Source: Nissolia schottii (taxonomy: Eukaryota > Streptophyta > Magnoliopsida > Fabales > Fabaceae). Taken from it: DNA of 64,000 nucleotides. Shown here one piece after another: positions 45,466 through 56,933 of this stretch. The stretch is taken from contig QANU01043828.1 of NCBI GenBank assembly GCA_003254905.1, positions 48,990-112,989 on the forward strand, in the 5' to 3' direction. A program made the translations under genes and the position numbers. The notes beneath the pieces are model-generated. The model did no database searches. It saw only the letters and a program-made list of their open reading frames with translations, and was not told the origin of the DNA. Position 1 is the stretch's first letter; every line of letters starts with the position of its first letter.

Positions 45466-48400
45466 TGTAACACCTTAACTAGCTGCTTACGCTTAAATCA
45501 TAAGCAATGCTCACTAGTTTGTTATCTGCTTTGGTTGGAATACCTTTAGTCCTATATTGCCTTTGAAAATATTTTTTATGGAAAATATGGACCGATTTAA
45601 AACTTTTCCATTTCTTATTAAAACATAAAATATGAGTCACGCATAATCAAGAAGACGTATATATACGTAAGCGATAGAGTCTAAAAGACTTAGGCGTTTA
45701 ACATCACAATAGATAATCATACCAAACAGCATAATCTACATTCATTCATATAGGTCCAAGAAACTATTACACACTTGGTTATACATATATTCATATGCAC
45801 TTAGTGCACATAAGGAGCCTATGACATAATATCTAATCCATTTAGCTAGTACAAAATACAAAACACCTAATCGTTTCGATGCGCAAATAGAATTGTAATT
45901 CCGTCGCTTCTCTGGAGTATCTTGACACCAAGACATTCAATTGTCCTGCGATGCCTCCTCTTCCTCGTCATGTTTCCGAAGGTCAAACCTACACTTAACC
46001 ATAGGGATCACCTTTTTCCTTATTGTCCGGTAGATACGTAGACCCAAATGTGCTGGCATGAGCCTCATAGCAGGAGTGGAGCTTAGATTCATCCATATCT
46101 GCATTCCCTGGAGTACATTTGAAGTAGAAGGTGTCTGTTGAAGGCAAGGGATAGGAGAGGGGACAGATGTTGGTGGCAAAATACTTTGGACGTCGGCGAA
46201 CTCGAACGAGACAGTCATCATGACAATCCCCGTGGTGGGGTCAGTCCACATATATGAATGCAGGATCCATGCCCTGCGGTTCTCCAGCGTACTTATCATG
46301 TTCTCCTGGAATCATAAATGAGTCGTGGTGAGAACATTGCGTCCTCAGTGGGAATCCTATGGGACATAACTATCCATTTTTGCTTCATTTATGATCCCGC
46401 TGCTTAGGGAGTCTCTAGGTGTCAAAATATATTAAAATTCCTACTTATTATTATCCATACTAGTCCTGAGCAGCTTTATCTAATTTACTAGGTTACCAAG
46501 GAATTCTATCTTTGCATTACCTATAAAGGGAAAGTCATCGTGCTTTCTATTCTTATTCGCTTAAGTAGCGTGCCATCGGATCACGTACTCACGTATCTCG
46601 TATCCTCGTAAAGGCAATCTTGCAAAACCTTTTTCACTTGACATTGCCTTATCGTATACATACATATACATACATCACATATATCATGCATGAAGGAATT
46701 TGGGAGTTCTCTTATGCGCCCTGTCAGGTACTTCCATTGGGGCAACATCCTTCCTGTCTTTCCTTATCCATCATTCTCCTTTGTAACCAGTGGACTGTCA
46801 TCCCCTCGTTAGGTACAACCTACTCCATATTCTTAAACTTGAAGGTAGCGAACCACAGATGCATTTAGCATCAACATATACATAAATTTACTATCCCTAC
46901 ATGCAGGGTGGTGAGGGGCTGCCCTTACAGCATCACCAGGAGTGTACTCATGTTTTGTATCATAATCTCGCCTTTTTACATATCTTGCTTTCTAGCATAC
47001 TTTTCATACTTAGCATAAACTTTCTTTTCATCATATCATATCTTTCTTTTCCATCATATCTTTCTTTCTCGTCATATCTTTCTTTCTAGGCATAAACTTT
47101 CTTTTAACAACATGGTCTTGCTTTCATAGCAAATTTAAGCTTGCTTCCTTAACATTAATCATTCCATCTATGTACATATTTTCAAGGTATATCGAACCCA
47201 TTGTGGCTGGAACCTTCTTAATATCTATTGGTTTCCTATGTTTAATTATTATCTTTTCATAGTTAAGTGATTGACCTTCTAGTTGTCTAAGGTTGCCCTG
47301 ACGCTCTAATGGCAACCCATTTCCTCATGATGCATAATAATAATAATAATATAGCACATAGAATACAATTAATTTCACGTGACAATCATAAGCTATAAAC
47401 TAAAGTGTACCAGTACTTTTCGGGATTTGTGTAATCTCCGGGACTCATAGAAANTATTATTATCCATACTAGTCTTGAGCAGATTTATCTAATTTACTAG
47501 GTGACCAAGGAATTCTATGTTTGCATTACCTATAAAGGGAAAGTCATCGTGCTTTCTATTCCTATTTGCTTAAGTAGCGTGACATCGGATCACGTACTCA
47601 CGTATCTCGTATCCTCGTAGAGGCAGTCTTGCAAAAACTTTTTCACTTGTATTGCCTTATCGTATACATACATATACATACATCACATATATCATGCATG
47701 AAGGAATTTGGGAGTTCTCTTATGCGCTCTATCAGGTACTTCCATTGGGGCAACATCCTTCCTGTCTTTCCTTGTCCATCATTCCCCTTTGTACCCAGTG
47801 GACTGTCATCCCCTCGTCAGGTACAACCTACTCCATATTCTTAAACTTGAAGGTAGAGCTCATACCTGAGGTAGTAGCGAACCACAGATGCATTTAGCAT
47901 CAACATATACATAAATTTACTATCCATGCATGCAGGGTGGTGAGGGGCTTCCCTTATAGCATCACCAGGGGTGTACTCATGTTTTCGTATCATAATCTCG
48001 CCTTTTTACATATCTTGCTTTCTAGCATACTTTTCATACTTAGCATAAACTTTCTTTTCATCATATCATATCTTTCTTTTCCATCATATCTTTCTTTCTC
48101 GTCTTATTTTTCTTTCTAGGCATAAACTTTCTTTTAACAACATGATCTTGCTTTCATAGCAAATTTAAGCTTGCTTCCTTAGCATTAACCATTCCATCTA
48201 TGTACATATCTTCAAGGTATATCGAACCCATTGTGGCTGGAACCTTCTTAATATCTTGCTGGTTTCCTATGTTGAATTATTATCTTTTATTAGTTACGTG
48301 ATTGACCTTCTAACTGTCTAAGGTTGCCCTAACGCTCTAATGGCAACCCATTTCCTCATGATGCATAATAATAATAATAATATAGCACATAGAATACAAT

Positions 48401-50398
48401 TAATTTCACGTGACAATCATAAGCTATAAACTAAAGTGTACCAGTACTTTTCGGGATTTGTGTAATCTCCGGGACTCATAGAAACTCACATTCCTACAGC
48501 TATCTTGTGATTTCTTATGACTGTTAACATACTCTTTCAACTTTTCCTCCTTTCAACTTTTCCTCATCAAATCTTATGATCTTCCTTTATATGTGCCTGA
48601 AACACTTATGTCTTTTACCTTTTGCTTAAACCCTTTTATCTGTAACCCTAGTTTACTCTCTAGTTCTTTTATACTCACACTTCTATTTTAAACTCATTTA
48701 TCTTTTCCTCACTCACCTAACCCGAAATCACCATTCTCCATGCCTACTCATTTTTAACTTCCTTATTATCCACACTTACTAACAAAACCTTATATTCTCT
48801 CCTGCATTTTCCAAAACCTAATCTTTTTAACTTCCATTCCCATAACCTAGTTTCTCTGACTCACACATACCCTCATACCCTTGATTTTCCTTTACACTCT
48901 TACCGTCATAAACTTACCAAACTCTAATTCCTCCAACTTCTAGTCTCTAAAAAACTGAATGCTCCTCTAGTCCTGACACACTCCTACACTTACTTTTCTT
49001 TTACACTTTTACTACTAAAATCACCGAAAACCCTAATGTCTCTTACTCTCATCTTACCTAAATCGAATACTTCTCTAAATTTTCGTACACGCATACACTT
49101 GAGTTTCTTTTAATCTTTTGCTACCATGCACTACTAAAACCCTATTTACACCACCTTATAAGCTCTCAACCAACTCTTTCCTAATTTTCTTCCTCAAAAA
49201 CCGAAACCATCTCTTCACTTTTACAACTCTAACATCTTTCTTTCACACACAAAACCTTACTCAAACACCTCATACACTCATATGCATACTCATATCCCTA
49301 AAACACAATGGTACAACATAGTTTCTTAAAAGCATAAATAAACATTTTATCACAAACAAACATCATAAACAAGCTACTAAGGTAGTGGGTTTTTGGATTA
49401 CCCACACTTAAGAAGATTTGAGATGATTCAAGCAACTTTGAGAGGAAGTTCCTTGGATAGCCTTGGTGTCCCCAAAGCTTGCTTGATCACCTTTTTCTCT
49501 AAGAGAAATTTGAGGCAAACTATAGATGGTGGCTACGGTTTTGATGAGGAAAATGAAGGAAATTTTGTAAGGATGATGGTGTGTTGTTTCAAGGTTTTGT
49601 AAGGGAAAAGAGATGAAGTTTTACGAGATGGAGATATGGTGTTCTTCTTGGTCACAAGGAGAAGAAAATAAAGAAGTGAAGACAAAGATGTGTGAGGTGG
49701 GTGCACACGGTTTTGAGGGGAAAAAGAAGTAAGAAAGACAAAGGAAAAGAAAGAACTTAAGAAGAAAATTGAAAAGAAGATGGAGTGGCCTTCTAAGCTT
49801 TGGCTTGGCCTTGTATTTATAAAGAAAAGGAATGAATTTACTTAGGGGATTGGAAGAGGAAAGCTACGGTGGTGTGTGTTTGTTTTTGCAAGGAAAATAA
49901 TTAAATAAAAGAAGGTGAATGGTGAGAAGTATGGGTTGTGTAAGAGAAGTGTGGCTTGTGTAAGATTAAGTATGGTGTGCGTAAGTGAATTTGGTGAGTA
50001 TAAGAGAGTGGGTGGTGGCAGCCGTGTACTGTGTGTGCTGTGTAGGGTGGGTGTGTTTGTGTGACAAATGATTTGAGTTAAGAACTGGTACCAATAAGAA
50101 AAGACTTGCTGAAATAGCTCTAGTGTTTATTAATTATGCAGAAAATTCCAATGGGGAATTTCTGGTACAATACCAAAATAGAGATGGCTGAAATATTGAA
50201 ATGCACGAACTGGAAATAGAAAATAGTATGGGAATTTTAGGATCCCTTGGTCCCCTATGCCTAATTCTCGGTTCTGAATAACTGAATGTCTTTCCTATCT
50301 CCCATGATCCCCTTATANTTCCATCTTCTCCTCATTAATATAGTCGTAATTATTTACTATGCGACATTTTAGTGAAGGAAAAAGTCGGGATGTTACAA
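45466..50398 (-). mobile_element. Long-LTR family copy L4, minus strand
   Basis: On the minus strand it starts TGTAACATCCCGAC (50398) and ends ...GCAGCTAGTTAAGGTGTTACA (45466), matching the termini and 3' region of L1/L2. It contains no gag or pol, so it is LTR sequence only. It is longer (4.9 kb) than L1/L2 because of the internal 1-kb tandem duplication and a further ~300-bp segment (50085-50398). The flanks (ccttg on the left, agtat on the right) do not match as a target duplication. Instead, the 132 bp next to its start (50399-50530) repeats part of the LTR itself. Confidence 0.75.
46446..48484. repeat. ~1-kb tandem duplication inside L4, single N at the junction
   Basis: Copy 1 (46446-47453) and copy 2 (47455-48484) start TATTATTATCCATACTAGTC and end GGGACTCATAGAAA, offset 1009 bp, and are almost identical apart from scattered substitutions and a 20-bp indel near 47855. 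The only base between them is an N at 47454. Confidence 0.9.
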
Positions 50399-50530
50399 GT
50401 ATGGCTTGTGTAAGATTAAGTTTGGTGTGTGTAAGTGAAGTCGGTGAGTATAAGAGAGCGGGTGGTGGCAGCCGTGTACTGTGTGCTGTGTAGGGTGGGT
50501 ATGTTTGTGTGACAAATGATTTGAGTTAAG
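50399..50530 (-). repeat. Extra LTR piece next to L4
   Basis: GTATGGCTTGTGTAAGATTA through gacaaatgatttgagttaag repeats 49949-50084 of L4 (same orientation) with few changes. It is either an older LTR copy into which L4 inserted or a product of unequal recombination. Confidence 0.85.
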
Positions 50531-50927
50531 AAAGAAAGGTCTCATTAACCAATTGGAAAAGACTATTGAAGGTCTCATAACCAAAAATAGAATGAATCAA
50601 TTTTTCTTTCGTTCATATGTGGAGACTCATAAATCATTGCTAGAAGAGAGACAATCCTTCAATTTGCATTAGCCAATAAGAAGTCAATGTCAAATTACAT
50701 CCTGTGCTGCTTCTATAGAATAGGAGAAATAATTTGCATTTCATATTTCTCCATCCCACAATTCTTCAAGACTTTTGTAAGGACTACAAGTTTCATGGAC
50801 TGCGAAATCCCCTCGAAGTAACCTTTGCTGCATCAGACAACAAAGAAATAAATAAATTTAACACAAAAAACTGCTATATCCATATGTCAAGAATGATTAA
50901 TTTGTATGTTGTCAAAGGCATTCAAAC

Positions 50928-52781
50928 CTGGTGAATTTGTGAGAATTTTGAGAAGAGATCAGGAGGGATGCACCAATCGAATAAGCTAAGGTTCTCCTTG
51001 ATCCTAGATTCATTAACACTCTTGGGAAGAACACTGTGACCACATTGGATTCCCCAGCGTAGAGCCACTTGTGCCGGAGACTTGTGAAGCTTTTGGGCAA
51101 TTTCAATCAACAGTGGCTCCTTCAAGATTTCCCCCTTTATCCATGACCCAGGAGAGCCTAAGGGAGAATATGCCTGCAAGGAAGCATTTTTTGTTAAAAA
51201 AATACAGTAAAAAGACCCTTAAATGTACCAACTCCGGCAAGGCCAGAGGCTATTTTTAGCATTTGAACTCGTGGCCTCAAAGTCACAAAGCAACAATCTT
51301 ATCGTTGTGCCGAGGGTTACACGCATCCTTAAAGACACTAATACAGGAAAATACAGGACCAGAAGAGATCATTTAGATCAGTGAGAGTAATAACTGAGAG
51401 ATGAACACCAGCAGACTTGCACAAATTGTGAAGAGAAGGTTGCTGCCAGACAGGGTGGCATTCTACTTGGTTAACTGCCGGCAGAACCTTGGCATATCCA
51501 AGCAAGTCCTGCAGCTTCTTGGTCGAAAAGTTGCTCACACCAATCGCGCGTGCCTGACCTGAGGCGTATAAACCTTCCATTGCATTCCATGTCTCTGGAA
51601 GACATAAGGGAGACATGACCTCAGGGTCCCAACCTCGCGAACCTGTCTTTGTCCTAAAAGGCCAATGCATCTGTGACAAATTAGTTTCAACATCAAAACC
51701 AGCTTATTTTGCAAAACCAAATCTTCGATTTCGGCATCATTTCAGAGGCAGGTTTAAAACCAAGAACCATACAAGATATAGATCAATGTAGTCAAGCTGC
51801 AGGTCCTCTAGTGTCCTAGTTAATGCCTTTGATACATCTTCAGGTGCACAGTCACTGGTCCTGTGTGCATGAGAAATTCAAGGCAACTCATTATTTACCT
51901 TTCATTTGCATCTAAATTCAGATTTTCATTAAAATTTTATAAATAAACTCTCAAGTCTCAAGTGCATCAAAATCTTGATTCAGAAAGAAAAAAAAAATGA
52001 GGTCAATTGAGGACAAGAATTAGTCCAAACTCATACCATATCTTTGATGTGATGAATAAGTCACTGCGCTGTACTACCCCAGTAGAAAACAGTGTTTTCA
52101 GCGCCTCCCCTACCTGTATCAAAGATGAACTTCTTTGCATCAACAACGCAAAGCAAACAAAACAAAATTTTCTTGCCCACTCAGAATATTCAGGTCCGTT
52201 GTTTGGTTTCTGTTTCCATCTTCTATTTTCAGTTTGGTTCATGTTTTTCATGATTTTTTGAAGTAAACAATGGAAACATAGATGAAAACAAGAAACAGGA
52301 TTTTGTTGTTGTCATTGTTTCCTTCACAAAATCTTAACAACCATGAAACAGAACTAAAAACAGAAAATGAAAACAGAAATAAAGCATACCCTTAGCAGAC
52401 ATTTTCATTTTATTTTATACATTCATTTCATTGACTATAGGATTAGGAAACAACATTTACCTCTTTTTCATTATCATATACCCGAGCACAATCTATATGC
52501 CTGTATCCAACCTGCACACACACAAGATTGGAGACAGTGTCAATCAAAGCAAAAAATTGGCACATGAAGCTTCTTCCCCTTCTCTGTTATTATAAACTCA
52601 ATGTCAAGAGAAACAAAGGCACAAAGTGCAAGAGAGAGGATGAGGCTACCTTGACAGCAGCAACAACAGCATCACCCACAACACCTGGAGAAGCTTTCCA
52701 TGTTCCAAGACCAACTGATGGTATCTTTGCACCACTATTCAGATCAAAATGTAGAGGCCCACGTGCACTTTCTTTCTCCAT
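50928..52781 (-). CDS. Aldo-keto reductase (AKR4C-like), last exon missing
   Basis: NADPH-dependent cytosolic reductase of aldehydes and ketones; plant AKR4C enzymes detoxify reactive carbonyls under stress. Six minus-strand exons with GT-AG borders: 52650-52781, 52461-52511, 52037-52113, 51773-51860, 51395-51670, 50928-51173, giving 290 codons without a stop. It starts [17 protein letters not shown] (ATG 52781) and contains [15 protein letters not shown] and [20 protein letters not shown]. The catalytic tetrad is present: Asp51, Tyr56, Lys85 (FITSK), His118 (MHWPF, Met in place of the usual Ile). It continues [42 protein letters not shown] and the NADP-binding [17 protein letters not shown]. 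Family members end about 22-25 residues later; that exon is not in 44.5-50.9 kb. LTR DNA begins ~400 bp downstream. Read-through of the last donor would add Val and stop. Confidence 0.9.
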
Positions 52782-53980
52782 TGTCTCCTGCATATATAAC
52801 ACCACACCAAAGCAAAAATGTAGAACAAACACAAATTTAAAGAGAGGAAATAAGAATCAAAATGGCTAAACACTGAAATCAAAATAAATAAATTAACAAA
52901 AAAAAAATGCACACCCTTGTCTAGTCAGATTGCTTTAGAATCATTACCAAAGAAGAAAATTGCTTTAGAATTTCTGTTTTCTGCGTGTGGAAGATAGGTC
53001 TTTTACTAACCCCAAGTTTTCAGGCAAGTATATATGTATGTTGTTGCGTTATTGTGGCATCGACCAAAGGGTTAGGCATAAAAGTTGGATCACTGCATGA
53101 CTCTACAGCAAGAAAATCGGAGAAATCAGTGAATAGAAAACATTGGGAACCCGGGTCACGGTTTGGCAACGGGGATTCCCGGGATTATGCGTCAGACAAA
53201 GCGAGATACATTCTGGATATCCTTCGGTTCAAATTAATATCTGCAACTCCTTCCGTGCGTGACGGAATCACATGTTTTTGGATTTTTTATACGCTTATAA
53301 AAGTATTTTTTAATCATTCATCAAAGTAGTGTTCACATCGATAATAAGAAGTACTTTCACGACCTTTTGTGATTTGAGTCGTCTCCTTATCGACTAAGGC
53401 AATCATTTTTGCTCATTAAAGCGTAATTAGCACAAACTTGATGGGTTTGCCAAATTTGGCGACACGATAGGGATCCGAGGGAGCCTATGGATGAATGGCG
53501 ATCAAGAAATAAAGCGAAGTAAAAGAGTAATCGTGTTTTTGAGCGCGCAATCAGTTTAATTTAGTCGATGATCAATGTGTTGGTAACTCACTCAGTGAAC
53601 ATAGAAGGGAGTTAGCGACAAAGTTGGCCTCGTCATGATGGTGAAGATTGTGACAAAGGAATGAGCTTGAGGGTCGACTGAATATTAAAAAATCTAGAGT
53701 GACATGAGACCATTAGTTGATAAGAATGACGTCATCGACATGATAAGAATCGCGAGGAATGAATTAGTAGGGAAGGGATAATCAAGTATTGATTTGAGCA
53801 TGAGATGTCCCAAATAAAAAGGTGATAATTGAACAAAGATTGCGACGGGGAATATTGTCTTCAAATACTTGCCAACTGGATCAAAACGGCAACACGTTTC
53901 AAGAGTTGATGAATTTAAGAACTGATTTAGGAAAGAATTGAAATAGATATTATTGGAGGGAATAATTATCGACATTTATT
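52782..53980. other. 5' flank of the aldo-keto reductase and unassigned DNA
   Basis: 52782-53000 is probable promoter and leader of the reductase. From about 53130 the sequence becomes less AT-rich and probably belongs to the LTR element ending near 54615, but I could not set its left border. Open frames here have no recognisable content. Confidence 0.4.
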
Positions 53981-54650
53981 CGCATGAACGGTTATGACTT
54001 CTTTTAATCTGATAGGGAGCACGGATAGTAATAACTTCCCACTAATCTAGTGTGAGGTGTAAATAGTGGTAACCACCCACTACGTCAACGTGTCACACGA
54101 CTTGACACAGTTAGCCCGGAATTAGGGCATCGTGGCAAGTTAAGAAACCGTCACCAGAGTCTGGGGTAATGGTTAAGGGTGCTACAAACTCTATAAATAG
54201 GAAGGATTGGCTATGGAAAAAGAGTGGTTCATTTTCTAAAGGATTGATGAAACTCAAAGTCCTTGACGACGTCAAGAGTGCAAGGAAATCCGAGTAATTG
54301 CCATCATTCTCTATCTTTTTTGTTTCTCTTTAGTTTCCTTTTTATTTCTTTAAGTTTCTCTTTTCCATTTTCATTGCTTTATTTACATTCCTTTGTACTT
54401 TATCTCTAGATTTTGTTGCACATTGTGCCATAGTCACTCAAGTGACTCTTATTAATAAAGTTTACTCTTCGTTCCCGTTTCTTCCTTTTCTGCATTGAAC
54501 AAATCACTACCGGTTCTTTACTGAGAATGCCATAATTGCTTGTCCCATCTTTTCAAACAATTTTTTTGGCTTTTGATGACTAATTCCTTTACTTGGAATT
54601 TTTCGAGTGAAACAAAATGGCACGCCCGATGGGAGAAGCATTATAGAGCT
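53981..54650 (+). mobile_element. LTR end with TATA box and primer-binding site
   Basis: CTCTATAAATAGGAAGG (about 54189) looks like an LTR promoter. The sequence then runs to TTTTTCGAGTGAAACAAAA followed by TGGCACGCCCGATGGGAGAAG (54619-54639), a primer-binding-site-like sequence of gypsy elements (TGGCRCGCCCRGTGGGA type). No gag or pol follows, so it is a truncated element. Confidence 0.5.
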
Positions 54651-55032
54651 TTGTGATTTTGTTATATGTTCATGCAATTAAGGAGTGACACTATTATCAC
54701 TAATATGCCAAACGAAGTAAACAAAGAGTTAGAGTTTCAAGTGTTTAGAGCAAACACACGAGCAAGGTTGTCAAACTCAAGAGTTTAAGTAAACTTGTGA
54801 AGGCTCAACAAACTCAAATCGTAAACTCTTAAGAGTTTACATATGTAAAAAAATATATGTTATAAGCAATATAATTACGAACTACACATGATTAGAATTT
54901 GTATTCATAATTGACATTGAATAATGTTAACTTTAAAATAAAATAAATGAAAAAAATATCATAAAATATACCTTAATGCATGACACTTAGTTATGTCATA
55001 CTTTATTCTGTACATGTATTTTATCATCCATT

Positions 55033-55735
55033 TAGGTTTTAGTTTTTATCATCCATTTAAGTCATTAACTACTGACGCAGCAGTTAACTTAGCCATAGTT
55101 ACATGCCACGAACATGACCACTAAACCCAACTCTTGACCTGACCCACCTAATTAATGCCCTACACATGACCCTACAATAAAAAATATCATCATCACCCTC
55201 ACCCTTTCTCATCCTCATCCTCATCCTCATCACTCACCCACATCCTCTCCCAGCTCCCCCATCATCATGACCAGAGTTGTTATTATTGTTATTGTGGTGG
55301 TTGTGGTAGTGGTGGGTGGCGATGAGGTGAGAAGGGGAAGGGGAATGGGAGGATAGAGAGAAGAGGAGGGTGGGTCATGGGTGGTAGTAAGGAGGAGGAT
55401 CAGTGAAGAGCCAGATGTGGATAGGGAAGAGCCATGGTGGTGGAGTGGAAGAGAAAGGAGGGGAGTAGGGAGAAAGTGGGAAGGGACGAGAGAGAGATGA
55501 ATTTTTTTTTTAATTCAATTCATGTCAATTTTGAGTAAGTTAGTTTGAATAATGAGTTAATTGTGTTTGTCATGTAGTCAAATTAATTGTCACATCAGCA
55601 GTTAACAATCAAAATGGACGGTAAGGATTAAAACCTAACCAAAAAAATTATGACAATTTTCTAACAAAAATTTTATAAAGGATAAAAGACCAAATTTGTG
55701 ATTTACGAAAGATTAAAAACTAAATTGACCTTATG
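55033..55735. mobile_element. Inverted-repeat non-autonomous element, left end eroded
   Basis: aggttttagtttttatcatccattta...acgcagcagttaac (55033-55090) is mirrored on the other strand by aggttttaatccttaccgtccatttt...atgtgacaattaa (55560-55650). The outer ~80 bp of the right repeat (to about 55735) has no left partner. The centre is C-rich on the left (catcctcatcctcatcctca) and G-rich on the right (gagaaggggaaggggaatgg), as in elements A and B. A further right-end-like segment follows at 55740-55925. Confidence 0.65.
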
Positions 55736-55925
55736 TCATGTGTGTAGCATGCGACTATTATGTGACCAAGTTAACTGTTACATCAACAATCAAAGACCCA
55801 TTTTGACTATAAAGACTAAAACCTAACAAATTGTTTTATGAAAAACGATTTTTTCCCAAAAAAAATGATATGGGGAAAAAAATTACAATTTTTGAAAAAC
55901 TAAAAACTCAATTAACCTAATATTT

Positions 55926-56933
55926 TCATAAATCATCTTATGAAAGCATTAATGGTTTGCTTTGATGAAGATTGACAATAAGAGGAAAAAATAGAAGGAA
56001 AGAAAAGAGAGAAGATCTTTCTATGTTGCACCAGCCTCTTGGTGTGTGTGTGTTTGGAAACTTGAAGAAACAATTTTCCTTTTAATAAACAAGCTGTTTT
56101 GGCATAATCTATTATGTTTGGCAAAACAACAAATGATAACCAACAACTGTTTTCTAAAAATTAAAGCTGTTTTTGGATGAAAAAAAGAAAAAGCTAATAG
56201 TTTGGGGTTTTTGCTTTTATGATTAAACAAATATTTTTTCTATGCTTTTACCAAAGTTTCCTTAACTTAAAAATATTGTATGATATAAATAAATCATTTC
56301 ATATCATTTTAATTATTTATCATATTAAAGTTTTTTTTATACAATCCAAACAAAATAAATTATCATAAAATCACTTTTTAGTTGAAATATCAAAACATAA
56401 ATTTATTCTCATATAATTGATTATATAAAAAAATAATTATTAAAATAAGTTTAATTTTTTAAATTTCCCAAACAGAGTCTTATTTTTAAGAACTACCAGG
56501 GACAACCCCACTATCTACATTAGCTACACTGCCCAGCCTCGCCACACAATAGGGCTCATCTCTGCATAAGTCAAAGAAGCAATATCATCAATGAATATAA
56601 GGCAATGATGAATGCATTCTCTCTCTCTGGTCCAACTATAAACAGCAGTGAGGACATTGAACTTATACATCTCAATGATTGCAGGTAAAATAACAAATGG
56701 GAGAACCACCAATAGACTATTGATTTAAGGGTGAAATCACCAATAAATGGAACAACAAAGTATAAAGGACGGCCTAAGCAATGGACCAATAAAGTCTGTT
56801 AAAATTATTAGTCTACTCCAATACTTATCATAATACAAGGAACACATTGGTGTCTACCAAAAACAAGGGCAAAACAAGGGCTTTGTCACCATTTCATAAT
56901 CCTCAAAAGTAAAAAAGTAATTCATTTTTAAAA
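55926..56933. other. Intergenic, 3' flank of MAM33-like gene
   Basis: AT-rich DNA; nothing recognised apart from the 3' flank of the minus-strand gene beginning at 56934. Confidence 0.5.
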
